Source: Bacteroidota bacterium (lineage in GTDB: Bacteria; Bacteroidota; Ignavibacteria; SZUA-365). From it: a stretch of 59,433 nucleotides of DNA. The translations under genes and the position numbers were made by a program. A model generated the notes under the pieces. That model saw only the letters and a list, made by a program, of their open reading frames with translations. It was not told where the DNA came from and ran no database searches. Positions 43,641 through 54,700 of this stretch are shown in pieces. Each line of letters starts with the position of its first letter. Within the stretch, counting starts at the first letter, position 1. Where the stretch lies: the NCBI GenBank assembly GCA_003246455.1, contig QKAF01000075.1, positions 1-59,433 of the forward strand. The letters run 5' to 3'.

Positions 43641-43922
43641 ATGAAAAAACTCCGGAATTCTGTGGTGCTCGTTTGTGCTGCGGCGATCATGGCCAGCAGT
43701 GCGTTCGTTACCGGATGCACATCCTACGCCACGCCCGAGCAGCTGGCGCGCATCAGCGAGCTTGAGCGCGAGATCAGCGCGATCGAATCCGCGATTCAGA
43801 CGAAGCAGTCACAGATTGGCACTCTCGACCGCCAGATTTCAGCGCAGGAAGCGAAGCTGGAACAGTGCGCGAAGGATAAGGAGCTCGTCAAGCAGCGCCT
43901 TGCCAACTGGAAGGGCAACTGA
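43641..43922 (+). CDS. Small coiled-coil lipoprotein (Lpp-like)
   Basis: 93 residues; AAGGAG (43629-43634) precedes ATG 43641. A lipoprotein signal peptide ends at V-T-G-C (Cys about residue 26). The mature chain of about 67 residues is almost entirely heptad-rich helix (L-x-x-I-x-x-L-E-x-E-I-S-A-I-E-S-A-I), resembling Lpp-type outer-membrane lipoproteins, with a second Cys near residue 72 (E-Q-C-A-K-D). It ends K-G-N and does not have the Lpp C-terminal Lys-Arg-Lys. It lies upstream of, and probably with, the LysM gene at 43970. Likely an outer-membrane lipoprotein with a structural role. Confidence 0.88.
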   Translation: MKKLRNSVVLVCAAAIMASSAFVTGCTSYATPEQLARISELEREISAIESAIQTKQSQIGTLDRQISAQEAKLEQCAKDKELVKQRLANWKGN

Positions 43923-43969
43923 TAGCTGTCACGTCTAAAGAAACAAATCCAAAAGCGAGGAGAATAGAA

Positions 43970-44764
43970 ATGAAATGGAATAGAATTTCCGTCCTTACCA
44001 TCGCGCTGGGGTTGTTCTTCATGATGGGCAGCAATCTTCTTGCCCAACAGGAAGAAATGACCGAAGAACAGGCAGCGCAGAAGATCTCGGTGCTGGAGAA
44101 GCGCGTTGCTGACCTGAAGCGTCAGCAGTCGTCTCTCGACCAGCAGATCGATGAGAAAAACAAGGTCCTCAAGCAGAAGCAGGACGACTACGAGAAGTGC
44201 GTCGATGAGCTTTATGCGCTCGTCGGTGCCACGCGCCAGGACGTCGATGCATTCGAAGCCCGTCTGAAGCGCCTCGAGAACAAGATTTCCGAACTGCTCC
44301 GTCTTTCCCCGATGGATCTGCTCGCACGCAAGGGCGAAGTGGACGAAGCGGAAGAAGAATACAAGAATCTCGCCGGGAACAAGATCAGCCTCCTTCCGGC
44401 ATTCTACGATCGCGTGCAGCGCGTCGGCGAGAACATCGCCACGCTGCGTGACACCCTCTCCAAGGCCGAGAAGAGCTACACGGTGGGTACATGGTCGAAG
44501 GATCGTGACTGCCTGTGGAACATCGCCAAGAAGCCGGACATTTACGGCGACGCGTTCAAGTGGCCGAAAATCTGGCAGAAGAACCGCGATCAGATCAAGA
44601 ATCCCGATCTCATTTATCCGGGACAGGTCCTGAAGATTCCTGCCCCCGCACCGCTGACGCCGGAAGAAGAAACGGCCGCACGCCGCTACTACCGGATGAA
44701 ACGCGAAGCGGAAATGGGCGGAGGCACCGATACGGGCGCCGCACCGGAAAATGTGAACAAGTAA
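43970..44764 (+). CDS. Exported coiled-coil protein with LysM domain
   Basis: 264 residues; GAGGAG precedes ATG 43970. The signal peptide ends N-L-L-A-Q (about 25). Residues about 30-155 form a long charged coiled coil with a single Cys near 66 (E-K-C-V-D-E). The C-terminal part (about 165-225) has a LysM fold: S-Y-T-V-G-T-W-S-K-D-R-D-C-L-W-N-I-A, W-P-K-I-W-Q-K-N-R-D-Q-I-K-N-P-D-L-I-Y-P-G-Q-V-L-K-I-P. LysM binds peptidoglycan N-acetylglucosamine chains. With the lipoprotein 47 nt upstream it may tether outer membrane to wall. It is followed by a strong hairpin terminator. Confidence 0.9.
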   Translation: MKWNRISVLTIALGLFFMMGSNLLAQQEEMTEEQAAQKISVLEKRVADLKRQQSSLDQQIDEKNKVLKQKQDDYEKCVDELYALVGATRQDVDAFEARLKRLENKISELLRLSPMDLLARKGEVDEAEEEYKNLAGNKISLLPAFYDRVQRVGENIATLRDTLSKAEKSYTVGTWSKDRDCLWNIAKKPDIYGDAFKWPKIWQKNRDQIKNPDLIYPGQVLKIPAPAPLTPEEETAARRYYRMKREAEMGGGTDTGAAPENVNK

Positions 44765-44856
44765 ATCCGCCCGACGGTCCCGTTCCGATCGTCCGTCGCG
44801 CACTGCTTACAGCGCCGCGGAGGTACGGGTCCGCCTGAAAGGCACAAGATTTCTTC

Positions 44857-44894
44857 GGAAAAACCCTTACATTGTGAGATGTGAGGGTTTTTCC
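44857..44894. terminator. Bidirectional intrinsic terminator between the LysM gene and phoH
   Basis: GGAAAAACCCTTACA (44857-44871) pairs with TGTGAGGGTTTTTCC (44880-44894), 15 bp with one G-T pair and an 8-nt loop. The T-run closes the 3' arm. It ends only 29 nt before the phoH start codon, leaving little room for a promoter after it. Confidence 0.85.
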
Positions 44895-44923
44895 GCTTCT
44901 GTACCACCAGCCCGGACCGAGGA

Positions 44924-45878
<955 letters not shown>

Positions 45879-45886
<8 letters not shown>

Positions 45887-46127
45887 ACCGCGCGAAGACG
45901 CCCTCTCGCTGCGCCGGGTGCTGTTCGTCTTCGTGCTCGTGCTGATGCTTTCCTTCAATCCCATCGTCGCGCCGGAAAGCACGCGCATTCAACGTGCGCA
46001 GGTGGAATACGTCATGCGCCGCCGCCGTCGGGGATCGCCCCTGCGCGGCCGTCTCCGCCGGGAACTCCCGCGGGGGACCGTGACCTTCGTCTCCGTCGAA
46101 TCATTTTATTCACTCCAGGGCTCATAG
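45879..46127 (+). CDS. Small single-pass membrane protein of unknown function
   Basis: 82 residues from ATG 45879, overlapping phoH by 8 nt, and ending 5 nt before prfB. One hydrophobic segment (about residues 13-31, V-L-F-V-F-V-L-V-L-M-L-S-F) suggests an inner-membrane anchor, followed by a very basic tail (R-R-R-R-R-G and R-G-R-L-R-R-E). The tight packing between phoH and prfB makes it likely to be real and translated, but I recognise no family and the evidence is mainly positional. Confidence 0.6.
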
Positions 46128-46132
46128 AACAC

Positions 46133-47252
46133 ATGTACGAACAATACCTCTCCAACGGCAAGGAAATCCGCCAACGCGTCGACGATCTCCGGGGGTATCT
46201 TTGACATCGCAAAAAAAGAAAAAGAAATAGCGGAGTTCGAAGAGAAAACCCAGGTCCCGGGATTCTGGGACGACAACATCGCCGCACAGAAAGTCATGCA
46301 GGAAATTTCCCTGCGCAAGGCCTGGGTGGTCGAGTGGAACGATGTCGACAGCAAGACCGCGGATTTCCTCGCGCTCGTCGATCTCGCCGAGGAATCGCAG
46401 GACGAAGCCCTCGCGGGGGAACTCGAATCGGAGAACCTGGTACTGCAGAAGCTGCTCGACGATCTCGAGTTCAAGAACATGCTGTCGGGAGAGGACGATC
46501 ACCGCAACGCGATCATTACCATTCACTCCGGCGCCGGAGGCACGGAATCGCAGGACTGGGCCGAGATGCTCTACCGCATGTACCTGCGCTACTGCGAGCG
46601 GCGCAATTTCGAAGTGCTGCTGGTCGATGAACTCGAAGGCGAGGGCGCGGGCATCAAGAGCGCGACCTTCGAGGTGAAGGGACCGTATGCCTTCGGGTAC
46701 CTGAAGTCGGAAATCGGCGTGCACCGTCTGGTCCGGATTTCCCCGTTCGACTCCGCCAAGCGGCGGCACACGAGTTTCGCCTCCGTGTTCGTCTACCCCG
46801 AGATCGACGACGACGTCGAGATCGAGATCAACGCCTCGGATCTGAAGGTCGACACCTTCCGCGCCGGCGGCAAGGGTGGGCAGAACGTCAACAAGGTCGA
46901 AACCGCCGTGCGCATCACCCACATTCCCTCCGGCATCGTCGTCGCCTGCCAGCAGGAACGTTCCCAGCATCAGAATCGCGCCACGGCAATGAAGCTGCTG
47001 CAGTCGCGGCTGTACCAGGTCGAGCGCGAAAAGGAAGCCAGCCGCCTCGCGTCGATCGAGGACAGCAAGAAGCGCATCGAATGGGGCAGCCAGATCCGAT
47101 CCTACGTCTTCCATCCCTATAACATGGTGAAGGATCACCGTACCGGTGAAGAAACCAGCAACGTCCAGAACGTGATGGACGGAGACCTCGGCGCATTTTC
47201 CCAGGCGTACCTGCTGAAGTTCGGCAACGCCATCGCGTCCATGCCGACCTGA
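46133..47252 (+). CDS. prfB: Peptide chain release factor 2, programmed +1 frameshift
   Basis: About 372 residues as a joined product. Translation starts at ATG 46133 and reads 23 codons to CTT, then meets an in-frame TGA at 46202-46204. A +1 slip at CTT-TGA-C moves to GAC 46203, in frame with the main ORF to 47252. The slip site has GGGGGTATCTTTGAC, and the upstream GGGGG acts as an internal Shine-Dalgarno element, as in most prfB genes; RF2 thereby autoregulates itself. RF2 hallmarks are present: the S-P-F tripeptide and the G-G-Q motif at 46875-46883 in the peptidyl hydrolysis loop. A single-frame call would begin falsely at 46296. Confidence 0.96.
46188..46205 (+). promoter_or_regulatory. 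prfB +1 recoding site
   Basis: The element runs from the GGGGG stimulator through CTT to the TGA stop and the following C. Recoding happens when RF2 is scarce and TGA decoding is slow. Confidence 0.95.
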
Positions 47253-47273
47253 TCAACGGAGTCGCGGACCCGG

Positions 47274-48488
47274 ATGTCTTTTGAATCCTTCATAGCCCTG
47301 CGCTACCTGCGCAAGCGGAATCTCAGCCGATTCCTCTCGTTCATGACCATGGTCGCGATCGGCAGCGTCGCCATCGGAACCGCCGCGCTGATCATCACCT
47401 ATACCATCCTCGACGGATTCGAACGCGAACTGCGCAGCAACCTGATCGGATTTTCCGCGCATATCCGCGTCGGCGTCTTCCGCAGCGACGTCGTCGAGGA
47501 GAACCCCGGGACGCGGCATTCCCTCGAGGCGCTCGAGAACGTCCGCGGCGCGGGGCCGTTCCTCGAACGTGAGGCGATGGTGATCACGCGCGACGACATC
47601 GAAGGGGTGCGGGTGAAAGGACTCGATTCGCTGGCGGACCTGTCGCGCATACGCGACAAGCTCGTGGACGGCACCTACAACCTGAACCCGGTGGACGGGC
47701 GGCCCTCGATCCTGATCGGGAAGCGCCTCGCGGACAAGCTCAACATCGGCGTTGGCGACCGCATGCTGCTGCTCGGCGTCACCGATTTCAGCAACCTGGC
47801 GGCTGCGCCGAAGGTGCAGTGCGTCGTTCGCGGCATCTACGAGACGGGAATGGCCGAGTATCTCGACGACGTCTATGTCTTCACCGCGCTGGCGACGGCC
47901 CAGAAAGTATTTGCGCTGCCCGGGCGCATCAGCGGGTATGACGTCTTGTGCAAGGACGTCGACCAGGTCGCGGAGACCGTGGATCTGATCCAGGCCCGCA
48001 TCGGATACCCGTACGACCCGCGATCGGTATTCACGCTGTATAATCATCTGTTCGTCTGGATCGATCTGCAGCAGCAGCTCATCCCGATCGTCGTCGGATC
48101 GCTCATCGTCATTTCGGTATTCAACGTCATCGCCACGCTGCTTCTCTTCGTGATCGAGAAGACACAGTACATCGGCATCATGCTCGCAATGGGGGCGTCG
48201 CGGAGGCATGTGCGGAGGATCTTCGTGCTGCAGGGGCTTGCCATAGGCGTGATCGGCTCGGGGATCGGCGCGCTCGTCGCCTTCGTATTCAGCTTCGCGC
48301 AGCAGGAGCTGCGGTTTTTCAGCCTCCCGCAGGACGTGTATTTCATGACCACGGTTCCGATCCACATGTCCGTCGAGGTATTCGCGGGAGTGGTGGGGGC
48401 AGGCATCGTCCTGGCGTTCGTCTCCTCCTTCGTGCCCGCCTGGCTCGCCGCCCGGCTGAATCCCATCCGTTCCATCCGATTCCACTGA
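47274..48488 (+). CDS. LolC/LolE-type lipoprotein-releasing permease 1
   Basis: 404 residues, ATG 47274, 21 nt after prfB. It has the MacB/FtsX plan: an N-terminal transmembrane helix (about 25-50), a large periplasmic domain, and three C-terminal helices. The first cytoplasmic stretch reads F-I-A-L-R-Y-L-R-K-R, typical of LolC/E. The E-K-T-Q-Y-I-G-I-M-L-A-M-G-A-S-R-R-H-V loop is the coupling helix region that contacts the ATPase. With the next permease and lolD it should extract lipoproteins from the inner membrane for outer-membrane sorting. Whether this one is the LolC or LolE copy cannot be decided by eye. Confidence 0.92.
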   Translation: MSFESFIALRYLRKRNLSRFLSFMTMVAIGSVAIGTAALIITYTILDGFERELRSNLIGFSAHIRVGVFRSDVVEENPGTRHSLEALENVRGAGPFLEREAMVITRDDIEGVRVKGLDSLADLSRIRDKLVDGTYNLNPVDGRPSILIGKRLADKLNIGVGDRMLLLGVTDFSNLAAAPKVQCVVRGIYETGMAEYLDDVYVFTALATAQKVFALPGRISGYDVLCKDVDQVAETVDLIQARIGYPYDPRSVFTLYNHLFVWIDLQQQLIPIVVGSLIVISVFNVIATLLLFVIEKTQYIGIMLAMGASRRHVRRIFVLQGLAIGVIGSGIGALVAFVFSFAQQELRFFSLPQDVYFMTTVPIHMSVEVFAGVVGAGIVLAFVSSFVPAWLAARLNPIRSIRFH

Positions 48489-48491
48489 GCG

Positions 48492-49709
48492 ATGCAGATC
48501 GAACATTTCATAGCGCGTCGATATCTCTACGGGAAGAAACGGTTCAGTTTCATCAACATCATCTCCCTGCTGGCCACGCTCGGCATCATGTTCGGCGTCG
48601 CCGCGCTGATCGTCGTCATGTCCGTCTTCAACGGCTTCAACGGTCTCGTGACCTCGATCCTGCAGGATTTCGATCCGCACGTGAAGGTGGAGCGCATTCC
48701 GCGGACCGAGGGGAAGAGCACGCAGGAAGTACGCGGCATCATCGGAACCCTGCAGGACGTGCGCGGCGCGGCGCCCTTTATCGAACGCAAGGCCATGGTG
48801 ATGGCGGGCGGAAGTGCGCACTTCGTGTGGGTCAAGGGCGTCGATCCCGACAGCGTCGACGCGGTTTCCCGCGTGACGGAGAAAACCCGCGTCGGCGATT
48901 TCACGTTCCGGCAGCGCAACGGCATCGTGCTCGGCATTCAGCTGGCCGACCGCATGCGGGTGGGCGTCGGCGACACCATCGTCGTCTACAGTCCCGCCGG
49001 CATGGAGAACCTGCTCACGCAGTATGTGACGCCCTCGGTGCTGCGCTGCCCGGTCGAAGGGATCTATGAATCGCAGAACAAGATCTACGACGGCAACTAC
49101 GCCTTCCTCGCGCTCGATGACGCGCGCCGGCTGTTTCGCATGCCCGGTCAGCTCACCGGCTACGAACTCAAGCTCGATGACGGAGATGAGAGCGACCGGG
49201 TCAAGACGGAGCTGGAAGCGGCAATCGGCCCGGGGTGGAACGTGCTGACCTGGTACGATCTGCACAAGGATCTGTACTCGGTGATGACCATCGAACGCTG
49301 GAGCGCGTTCATCCTGCTCGGCATCATCATCGCGGTGGCCGTATTCAATATCCTCGCGTCGCTGACCATGCTCGTGCTGGAGAAAAAACGCGACATCGGC
49401 ATTCTGCGCACCATGGGAATGCCCGCGCGCAGGGTGCAGCGCATCTTCCTTCTCGAGGGCGTATGGATAGGCGTGATCGGCGTCGCCGCGGGACTGACGA
49501 TCGGTCTCCTGATCACCTGGGCGCAGGCCGAGTTCGGCCTGATCAAACTCGATGCCGCGTTCATCATCCCCGCGATTCCCGTGGAACTGCGCATCTCCGA
49601 TATTTCCCTGATTGTGCTCGGGACGTTCGGCCTCTGCCTGCTTGCCGCCTGGTATCCCGCGGTGCGCGCGCGGGCGGTGCAGATCATCGACGCGGTACGG
49701 TGGGAGTGA
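48492..49709 (+). CDS. LolC/LolE-type lipoprotein-releasing permease 2
   Basis: 405 residues, ATG 48492, 3 nt after the previous stop. It shares the same topology as its neighbour, with F-I-A-R-R-Y-L at the N-terminus and the FtsX-type E-K-K-R-D-I-G-I-L-R-T-M-G-M-P-A-R-R-V coupling loop near residue 300. The pair should form a LolCE-type heterodimer. The divergence from its neighbour, as opposed to near-identity, suggests two specialised subunits. The likely operon is prfB, permease 1, permease 2 and then lolD after a 92-nt gap. Confidence 0.92.
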   Translation: MQIEHFIARRYLYGKKRFSFINIISLLATLGIMFGVAALIVVMSVFNGFNGLVTSILQDFDPHVKVERIPRTEGKSTQEVRGIIGTLQDVRGAAPFIERKAMVMAGGSAHFVWVKGVDPDSVDAVSRVTEKTRVGDFTFRQRNGIVLGIQLADRMRVGVGDTIVVYSPAGMENLLTQYVTPSVLRCPVEGIYESQNKIYDGNYAFLALDDARRLFRMPGQLTGYELKLDDGDESDRVKTELEAAIGPGWNVLTWYDLHKDLYSVMTIERWSAFILLGIIIAVAVFNILASLTMLVLEKKRDIGILRTMGMPARRVQRIFLLEGVWIGVIGVAAGLTIGLLITWAQAEFGLIKLDAAFIIPAIPVELRISDISLIVLGTFGLCLLAAWYPAVRARAVQIIDAVRWE

Positions 49710-49801
49710 GATGTGGAACGGATTCACGAATCATACGTCAAACCCGAATCTGAATCGATCCCTCCGGATCACATACCCTTTTTCATTTTTCCGGAAGCCC
49801 G

Positions 49802-50488
49802 ATGAGTAACCCTATTGTCCAGGTACGCGACGTCCATAAATCCTACGCCACCGGCGCGCAGAGTCATCTCGACGTGCTGCGCGGCACCTCTTTCGACGTA
49901 CAGGAAGGGCAGGTCGTCGCGATCGTCGGGGCGTCGGGCGCGGGCAAAAGTACGCTGCTGCATGTCATCGGCGCGCTGGACCGGCCGGATTCCGGTTCCG
50001 TGCTCCTCGACGGCGAGAACATGTTTTCCATGGACGACCATCGCCTTGCCGCGTTCCGGAACAGGAAAATGGGCTTCGTGTTCCAGTTCCATCACCTGCT
50101 GCCGGAGTTCAGCGCGCGGGAGAACGTGGCGATTCCGGCCATGATCGGCGGTGCATCGCTGGAGGAAGCCGAGAAACGCGCCGACGAGCTGCTCGAAATC
50201 GTGAAGGTTTCCCATCGTGCGCATGCCCGTCCCGCGGAGCTTTCCGGGGGCGAACAGCAGCGCGTCGCCGTCGCGCGCGCGCTGGTCAACGGACCGCGAA
50301 TCGTGCTGGCGGACGAGCCGTCGGGCAATCTTGACGAGGATAACGCCGCGCTGCTGCACGACATGCTCTGGGCGCTGGCCCGGGAGAAGCAGCAGACGTT
50401 CGTGATCGTCACCCATGACGCCGATCTCGCCGCGCGTGCGGACGCCACCCTGCGGCTGCATGAAGGCAAACTTCTTACGCGGGAATAG
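49802..50488 (+). CDS. lolD: LolD-type ABC transporter ATP-binding protein
   Basis: 228 residues, ATG 49802. Walker A G-A-S-G-A-G-K-S-T, Q-loop F-V-F-Q-F-H-H-L-L-P-E-F, signature L-S-G-G-E-Q-Q-R-V-A-V-A-R-A-L, Walker B I-V-L-A-D-E-P-S-G-N-L-D and H-loop V-T-H-D are all present. The Q-F-H-x-L-L-P-E-F segment is typical of LolD/MacB ATPases. It powers the two upstream permeases. The 92-nt gap holds no clear terminator. Confidence 0.94.
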   Translation: MSNPIVQVRDVHKSYATGAQSHLDVLRGTSFDVQEGQVVAIVGASGAGKSTLLHVIGALDRPDSGSVLLDGENMFSMDDHRLAAFRNRKMGFVFQFHHLLPEFSARENVAIPAMIGGASLEEAEKRADELLEIVKVSHRAHARPAELSGGEQQRVAVARALVNGPRIVLADEPSGNLDEDNAALLHDMLWALAREKQQTFVIVTHDADLAARADATLRLHEGKLLTRE

Positions 50489-50562
50489 CGATTATCCCCC
50501 CTGAGTTTCGTAAATTATAGGTTTGATTCACACTGTATTAAATGTAGTAACGGAGTATTTGC

Positions 50563-50835
50563 ATGGCCAAAGTGCAGAGAAAACGCAAGGGCAGCCGTCG
50601 CCCGCTGGAGGTTCCCGAAGCGGAACTGCCGCAGAAGGTCAATTACATGATCCTCGCGCTCGGCGTCATCGTTGTCATTATCGGCTTTCTCGTGATGTCG
50701 GCAGGTGACGCGGTCAGTTCGCTGTCGGTCACCACGTCCCCGATCATCCTGTTCATCGGGTTCTGCGTGATCATTCCCATCGGGGTCATCTACCGGAAGG
50801 CGAAGAACACCGGCGCCGGAGATACGACCGCGTAA
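50563..50835 (+). CDS. DUF3098 family small membrane protein
   Basis: 90 residues, ATG 50563, with ACGGAG upstream. It has a basic N-terminus (K-V-Q-R-K-R-K-G-S-R-R), and two hydrophobic helices (about 28-48 and 60-78) separated by a short loop. Length and topology match DUF3098, a family common in Bacteroidota and relatives, of unknown function. It is often near cell-envelope or division genes; here it lies between lolD and the DUF2723 gene. Confidence 0.8.
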   Translation: MAKVQRKRKGSRRPLEVPEAELPQKVNYMILALGVIVVIIGFLVMSAGDAVSSLSVTTSPIILFIGFCVIIPIGVIYRKAKNTGAGDTTA

Positions 50836-50939
50836 TCGCGGCGCAGCCGAACCGGGTTTCCCCGGCGCGAACACAGTCCGGCGTCCAACCGCCGCCCCTT
50901 TTCCCACACAGGCAAATATTCAACAGAGTCGTGAGACAT

Positions 50940-53750
50940 ATGAATTTCAAGATCTGGCATCGCATCACCGCCGCAGGCGTTTTCCTCATCTCGACGATCG
51001 TGTTCCTGATGACCGTGGCGCCGACGATCTCGTTCTGGGATTGTGGTGAATTCATCACTGCCGCCGTCACCATGGCGGTTCCGCATCCGCCGGGTGCACC
51101 GTTCTTCCAGCTTGTCGGGCGCATGTTCTCGCTGCTGCCCTTCGGCGATCTCGGGTTCCGCGTCAACCTTCTGTCGACGTTCTCGAGTTCGCTCACCGTG
51201 CTGTTCGTGTACCTGATATCCATGCGCATGCTGCGTGAGTGGAAGGGTGACCCGAAAACGCCGATGGCCGCGCTGACCATGCTGATCTCCGCCGCGACCG
51301 GCGCGCTGATCCTCTCCTTCAGTGACACGTTCTGGTTCAACGCTTCCGAGGCGGAAGTGTACGGCATCGGCATGTTCTTCATCTCGGTGGTCGTCTGGAT
51401 CGGTGTCGAGTGGTACTTCCACAAGGGCGTGTTCAACTCCGAGCGCTCGCTGCTGCTGATCGCCTACCTGATGGGACTGAGCATCGGCGTGCACCTCCTT
51501 TCGCTGCTCGCGCTGTTCTTCGTGTTTTTCCTCGTGTATTTCCGCGACCGCAGCCGCGAAGACATCACCGTCAAATCCCTCGCACTCGCATTTGCGCTGA
51601 TGGCCCTCGGCTTCGGCATCGTCTACCCGGGAATCGTCAAATACATCCCGGCCCTCCTCGGAAGCGGCGCCGGACTGTTCTTCTTCATTGTCGTCGCGGC
51701 CGGACTCATCGTCGTCGTGGCCATGAAGAAGCTGCACCCGCAGCTGCGGATGGCCGCGCTTGCGATTCTTCTCGTGACACTCGGATACAGCACCTATGTC
51801 ATGGTGCCGATCCGCGCCGGCCAGCAGCCGGCACTGAACGAGAATGCGCCGTCAACGCTCGAAGGACTCTACAGCTATCTCAACCGCGATCAGTACGGAT
51901 CGTATCCGCTGCTCAAGGGACCGAACTACAACGATCGGACCCGCAGCATCGATTTCGGGAAGGATTCCTTCCTCCCGCGCCGCTGGAGTCCGGAATCCAG
52001 CCATCTCACATCCTACGCGAATTACGGATCCGACTTCGAATTCTTCCTCAAATTCCAGCTCGGACATATCTACCTGCGCTACTTCCTGTGGAACTTCGTC
52101 GGCCGCGCCGGCGATCTCCAGGACGCTCCGGTCGCCTTCCTCGGCGACATGGGCGACTGGTCGGAAAGCTCCGGGTATCCGAACAAGTACTGGGCGATCC
52201 CGCTGCTGCTCGGTCTCTTCGGCATGTATTACAATTTCCGCAAGGACTATCGCATGGGGACGGCCATGGCCGTGCTCTTCTTCATCATGGGCATCGGGCT
52301 CGTGCTCTACTTCAACATGGCTGAGCCGCAGGTGCGCGAACGCGATTACTTCTTCGTCGGATCCTTCTTCGCCTTCGCGATCTGGGCGGGTATCGGGGTG
52401 TACGGCATCGTGGACATGCTGATGAGCAAGACCGGAAGGAACGAAGCGGTAGGCGTCGCGCTTGCGCTGCTGCTGATCGTCGCCGGGCCGGTCAACATGC
52501 TGGCACAGAACTACCAGACGCACAACCGTCATTACAACTACGTGGCCTTCGATTACGCGTATAACCTGCTGCAGAGCTGCGATCAGGATGCGATCCTCTT
52601 CACGGGCGGCGACAACGACACCTTCCCCGTATGGTACCTGCAGTACGCCGCCGGCATCCGCCGCGACGTGCGCGTGGTCAACCTGAGCCTGCTCAATACC
52701 TCGTGGTACAGCAAGCAGCTGAAGAACGAGCAGCCCTACGGCGCGAAGACCGTGGCGTTTTCCTACTCCGACATGGAACTCGATCAGATGACGCCGGTGC
52801 AGTGGAATTCCCAGCGCATCAGCATACCCATCGACGCGAGCAAATTCAATCTCGGTTCCCTCGGAGACGTGCAGGCGATCGGACAGAATCCGCAGCTTCC
52901 CGAGAAACTCGAACTCGAAGTCGCACCGACATATTCGGATCCGCGCGGCACGAAAGGCATTCGCGTGCAGGATATCCTGATCATCGATATCCTCAACAAC
53001 AACTTCAATTCGCGCCCGATCTATTTCGCGCTGAGCACCGGTCCGAGCGATCGTCTTTCGCTCGAGCGGTACCTCGTCGTCGAAGGACTCGCGTATCGCG
53101 TGGCGCCGATGGAACTGCCGCAGCGCGGCAACCGCTACTACACCAACGTCAACACGTCGGTCACCATGAAGCATCTCACCGAGCTTCGCGAAGTTCCCGA
53201 CAGCAACCGCGCCTACGGATTCATGTTCCGCGAGCTGAACAATCCCGACATCAACCTCGACGAAGCAAGCACCAAGATGATCTACAGCTTCCGGGTGCTG
53301 CACATGGCGCTCGCGCAGGTGCTCGTGCAGGACATGCACGACATGGACGGCGCGCGGAAGGTGCTGGCGAGGATGCAGGAAACCATTCCGATGGAATACC
53401 ATGAATTCGATCAGTCCCTGCAGACCGACCTGGCGAACATGCATCTGATGATGGGCGATACGGCGCTGTACAAAACCATGGGCGAGACGCTCGAGCCGTG
53501 GTATCGCGCGCAGCTCGAAAAGGATCCGACCGGACAGAGCACGCTGCGTTCGCCGTTCTTCTTCCTGCTCGAGTACTACGACGTGACAGGGCAGTGGGAC
53601 AAGGGTATCGATATCCTGCACATGGCGGAGAAACTGTACCCGGGCGATCCCTCGATCACCGAACGAATCAGGCAATTCCAATCGTACATCGACAACGGCG
53701 GCAGGCGCCCTCAGCCGGCTCCTGATACCGCCGTCGCGATGCAGCCATAG
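50940..53750 (+). CDS. DUF2723 family glycosyltransferase-like membrane protein
   Basis: 936 residues from ATG 50940; a GTG at 50931 would add three residues. The N-terminal half has about twelve transmembrane helices and the family motif [12 protein letters not shown] (about 33-44), whose acidic residue is the analogue of the catalytic Asp of GT-C mannosyltransferases, plus H-P-P-G-A-P. The C-terminal third (from about 560) is soluble and ends with a TPR-like helical tail. Bacteroidota members are proposed O-mannosyl-type protein glycosyltransferases using a lipid-linked sugar. The polyprenol-phosphate GT at 56085 could supply the donor. Role inferred. Confidence 0.88.
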   Translation: MNFKIWHRITAAGVFLISTIVFLMTVAPTISFWDCGEFITAAVTMAVPHPPGAPFFQLVGRMFSLLPFGDLGFRVNLLSTFSSSLTVLFVYLISMRMLREWKGDPKTPMAALTMLISAATGALILSFSDTFWFNASEAEVYGIGMFFISVVVWIGVEWYFHKGVFNSERSLLLIAYLMGLSIGVHLLSLLALFFVFFLVYFRDRSREDITVKSLALAFALMALGFGIVYPGIVKYIPALLGSGAGLFFFIVVAAGLIVVVAMKKLHPQLRMAALAILLVTLGYSTYVMVPIRAGQQPALNENAPSTLEGLYSYLNRDQYGSYPLLKGPNYNDRTRSIDFGKDSFLPRRWSPESSHLTSYANYGSDFEFFLKFQLGHIYLRYFLWNFVGRAGDLQDAPVAFLGDMGDWSESSGYPNKYWAIPLLLGLFGMYYNFRKDYRMGTAMAVLFFIMGIGLVLYFNMAEPQVRERDYFFVGSFFAFAIWAGIGVYGIVDMLMSKTGRNEAVGVALALLLIVAGPVNMLAQNYQTHNRHYNYVAFDYAYNLLQSCDQDAILFTGGDNDTFPVWYLQYAAGIRRDVRVVNLSLLNTSWYSKQLKNEQPYGAKTVAFSYSDMELDQMTPVQWNSQRISIPIDASKFNLGSLGDVQAIGQNPQLPEKLELEVAPTYSDPRGTKGIRVQDILIIDILNNNFNSRPIYFALSTGPSDRLSLERYLVVEGLAYRVAPMELPQRGNRYYTNVNTSVTMKHLTELREVPDSNRAYGFMFRELNNPDINLDEASTKMIYSFRVLHMALAQVLVQDMHDMDGARKVLARMQETIPMEYHEFDQSLQTDLANMHLMMGDTALYKTMGETLEPWYRAQLEKDPTGQSTLRSPFFFLLEYYDVTGQWDKGIDILHMAEKLYPGDPSITERIRQFQSYIDNGGRRPQPAPDTAVAMQP

Positions 53751-53758
53751 GAGCGTCC

Positions 53759-54700
53759 ATGCCGCGTACACTCATCACCGGCGGTGCCGGATTTCTCGGA
53801 AGCCATCTCAGCGACCGTCTGCTCAAGGAAGGTCATGAGGTGCTGTGCATGGACAACCTGATCACGGGCGATCTTGCGAACATCGAACATCTGTTCGGCC
53901 ATCCCGGCTTCAAGTTCGTCAAGTACGACGTGACGGAGTTCGTCCATATCGAGGGCGGACTGGATTACATTCTGCATTTCGCGTCGCCGGCGAGCCCGAT
54001 CGATTACCTCAAGCTTCCGATCCAGACGCTGAAGGTCGGTTCGCTCGGGACGCACAAGGCGCTCGGGCTGGCGAAGGCCAAGAAAGCCCGCCTGCTGCTC
54101 GCTTCGACCTCCGAGGTCTACGGCGATCCGGAAATCCATCCGCAGGTGGAATCCTACTGGGGCAACGTCAATCCGGTAGGACCGCGCGGCGTCTACGACG
54201 AGGCGAAGCGATTCGCCGAGGCGATCACGATGGCCTACAATCGCTATCACGGCGTGGAGACACGCATCGTGCGCATCTTCAATACCTACGGCGAGCGGAT
54301 GCGCATCAATGACGGACGCGCCATCCCGGCATTCATGTCGCAGGGCATCCGGGGCGAGGACGTCACAGTGTTCGGCAACGGCATGCAGACCCGCAGCGTC
54401 TGTTACGTTTCCGATCTCGTCGACGGAATCTACCGTCTGCTCCTCTCCGATTATTCGGATCCGGTGAACATCGGCAACCCTGACGAGATCACCATGCTCG
54501 ATCTCGCGAAGGAAGTGATCGAGGTGCTCGGATCATCCAGCACGATCGTGCATCGCGAGCTGCCTGAAGACGACCCGAAGGTGCGCCAGCCGGATATTAC
54601 TCTCGCGCGCAAGATCCTCGGATGGGAACCGCAGGTGGCCCGCCACGAAGGGCTGAAACGCACCGCCGCATACTTCCGTCAAAAGCTCAGCGCCGTGTAG
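53759..54700 (+). CDS. uxs: UDP-glucuronate decarboxylase (UDP-xylose synthase)
   Basis: 313 residues, with AGGAG before ATG 53759. An extended SDR with the NAD site G-G-A-G-F-L-G-S-H, catalytic Y-D-E-A-K-R and the upstream S-T-S-E-V-Y-G-D-P, plus the UXS-specific R-I-F-N-T-Y-G-x-R-M and V-C-Y-V-S-D-L-V motifs. It converts UDP-glucuronate to UDP-xylose in the cytoplasm, a precursor for surface glycans. Length and motifs fit the Uxs family rather than GalE. Intrinsic terminator and dispersed repeat follow. Confidence 0.93.
   Translation: MPRTLITGGAGFLGSHLSDRLLKEGHEVLCMDNLITGDLANIEHLFGHPGFKFVKYDVTEFVHIEGGLDYILHFASPASPIDYLKLPIQTLKVGSLGTHKALGLAKAKKARLLLASTSEVYGDPEIHPQVESYWGNVNPVGPRGVYDEAKRFAEAITMAYNRYHGVETRIVRIFNTYGERMRINDGRAIPAFMSQGIRGEDVTVFGNGMQTRSVCYVSDLVDGIYRLLLSDYSDPVNIGNPDEITMLDLAKEVIEVLGSSSTIVHRELPEDDPKVRQPDITLARKILGWEPQVARHEGLKRTAAYFRQKLSAV

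Noticed and set aside
46202-46204. Apparent premature stop or sequencing error in prfB
   Set aside because: The flanking bases match the known programmed RF2 frameshift site exactly enough to be functional.
47253-49727. Minus-strand ORF of 824 codons opposite the Lol permeases
   Set aside because: Composition dominated by His, Asp and Arg; the two plus-strand FtsX-like proteins explain the DNA.
51852-53771. Minus-strand ORF of 639 codons opposite the DUF2723 gene
   Set aside because: Antisense of a well-supported membrane protein; no motif.
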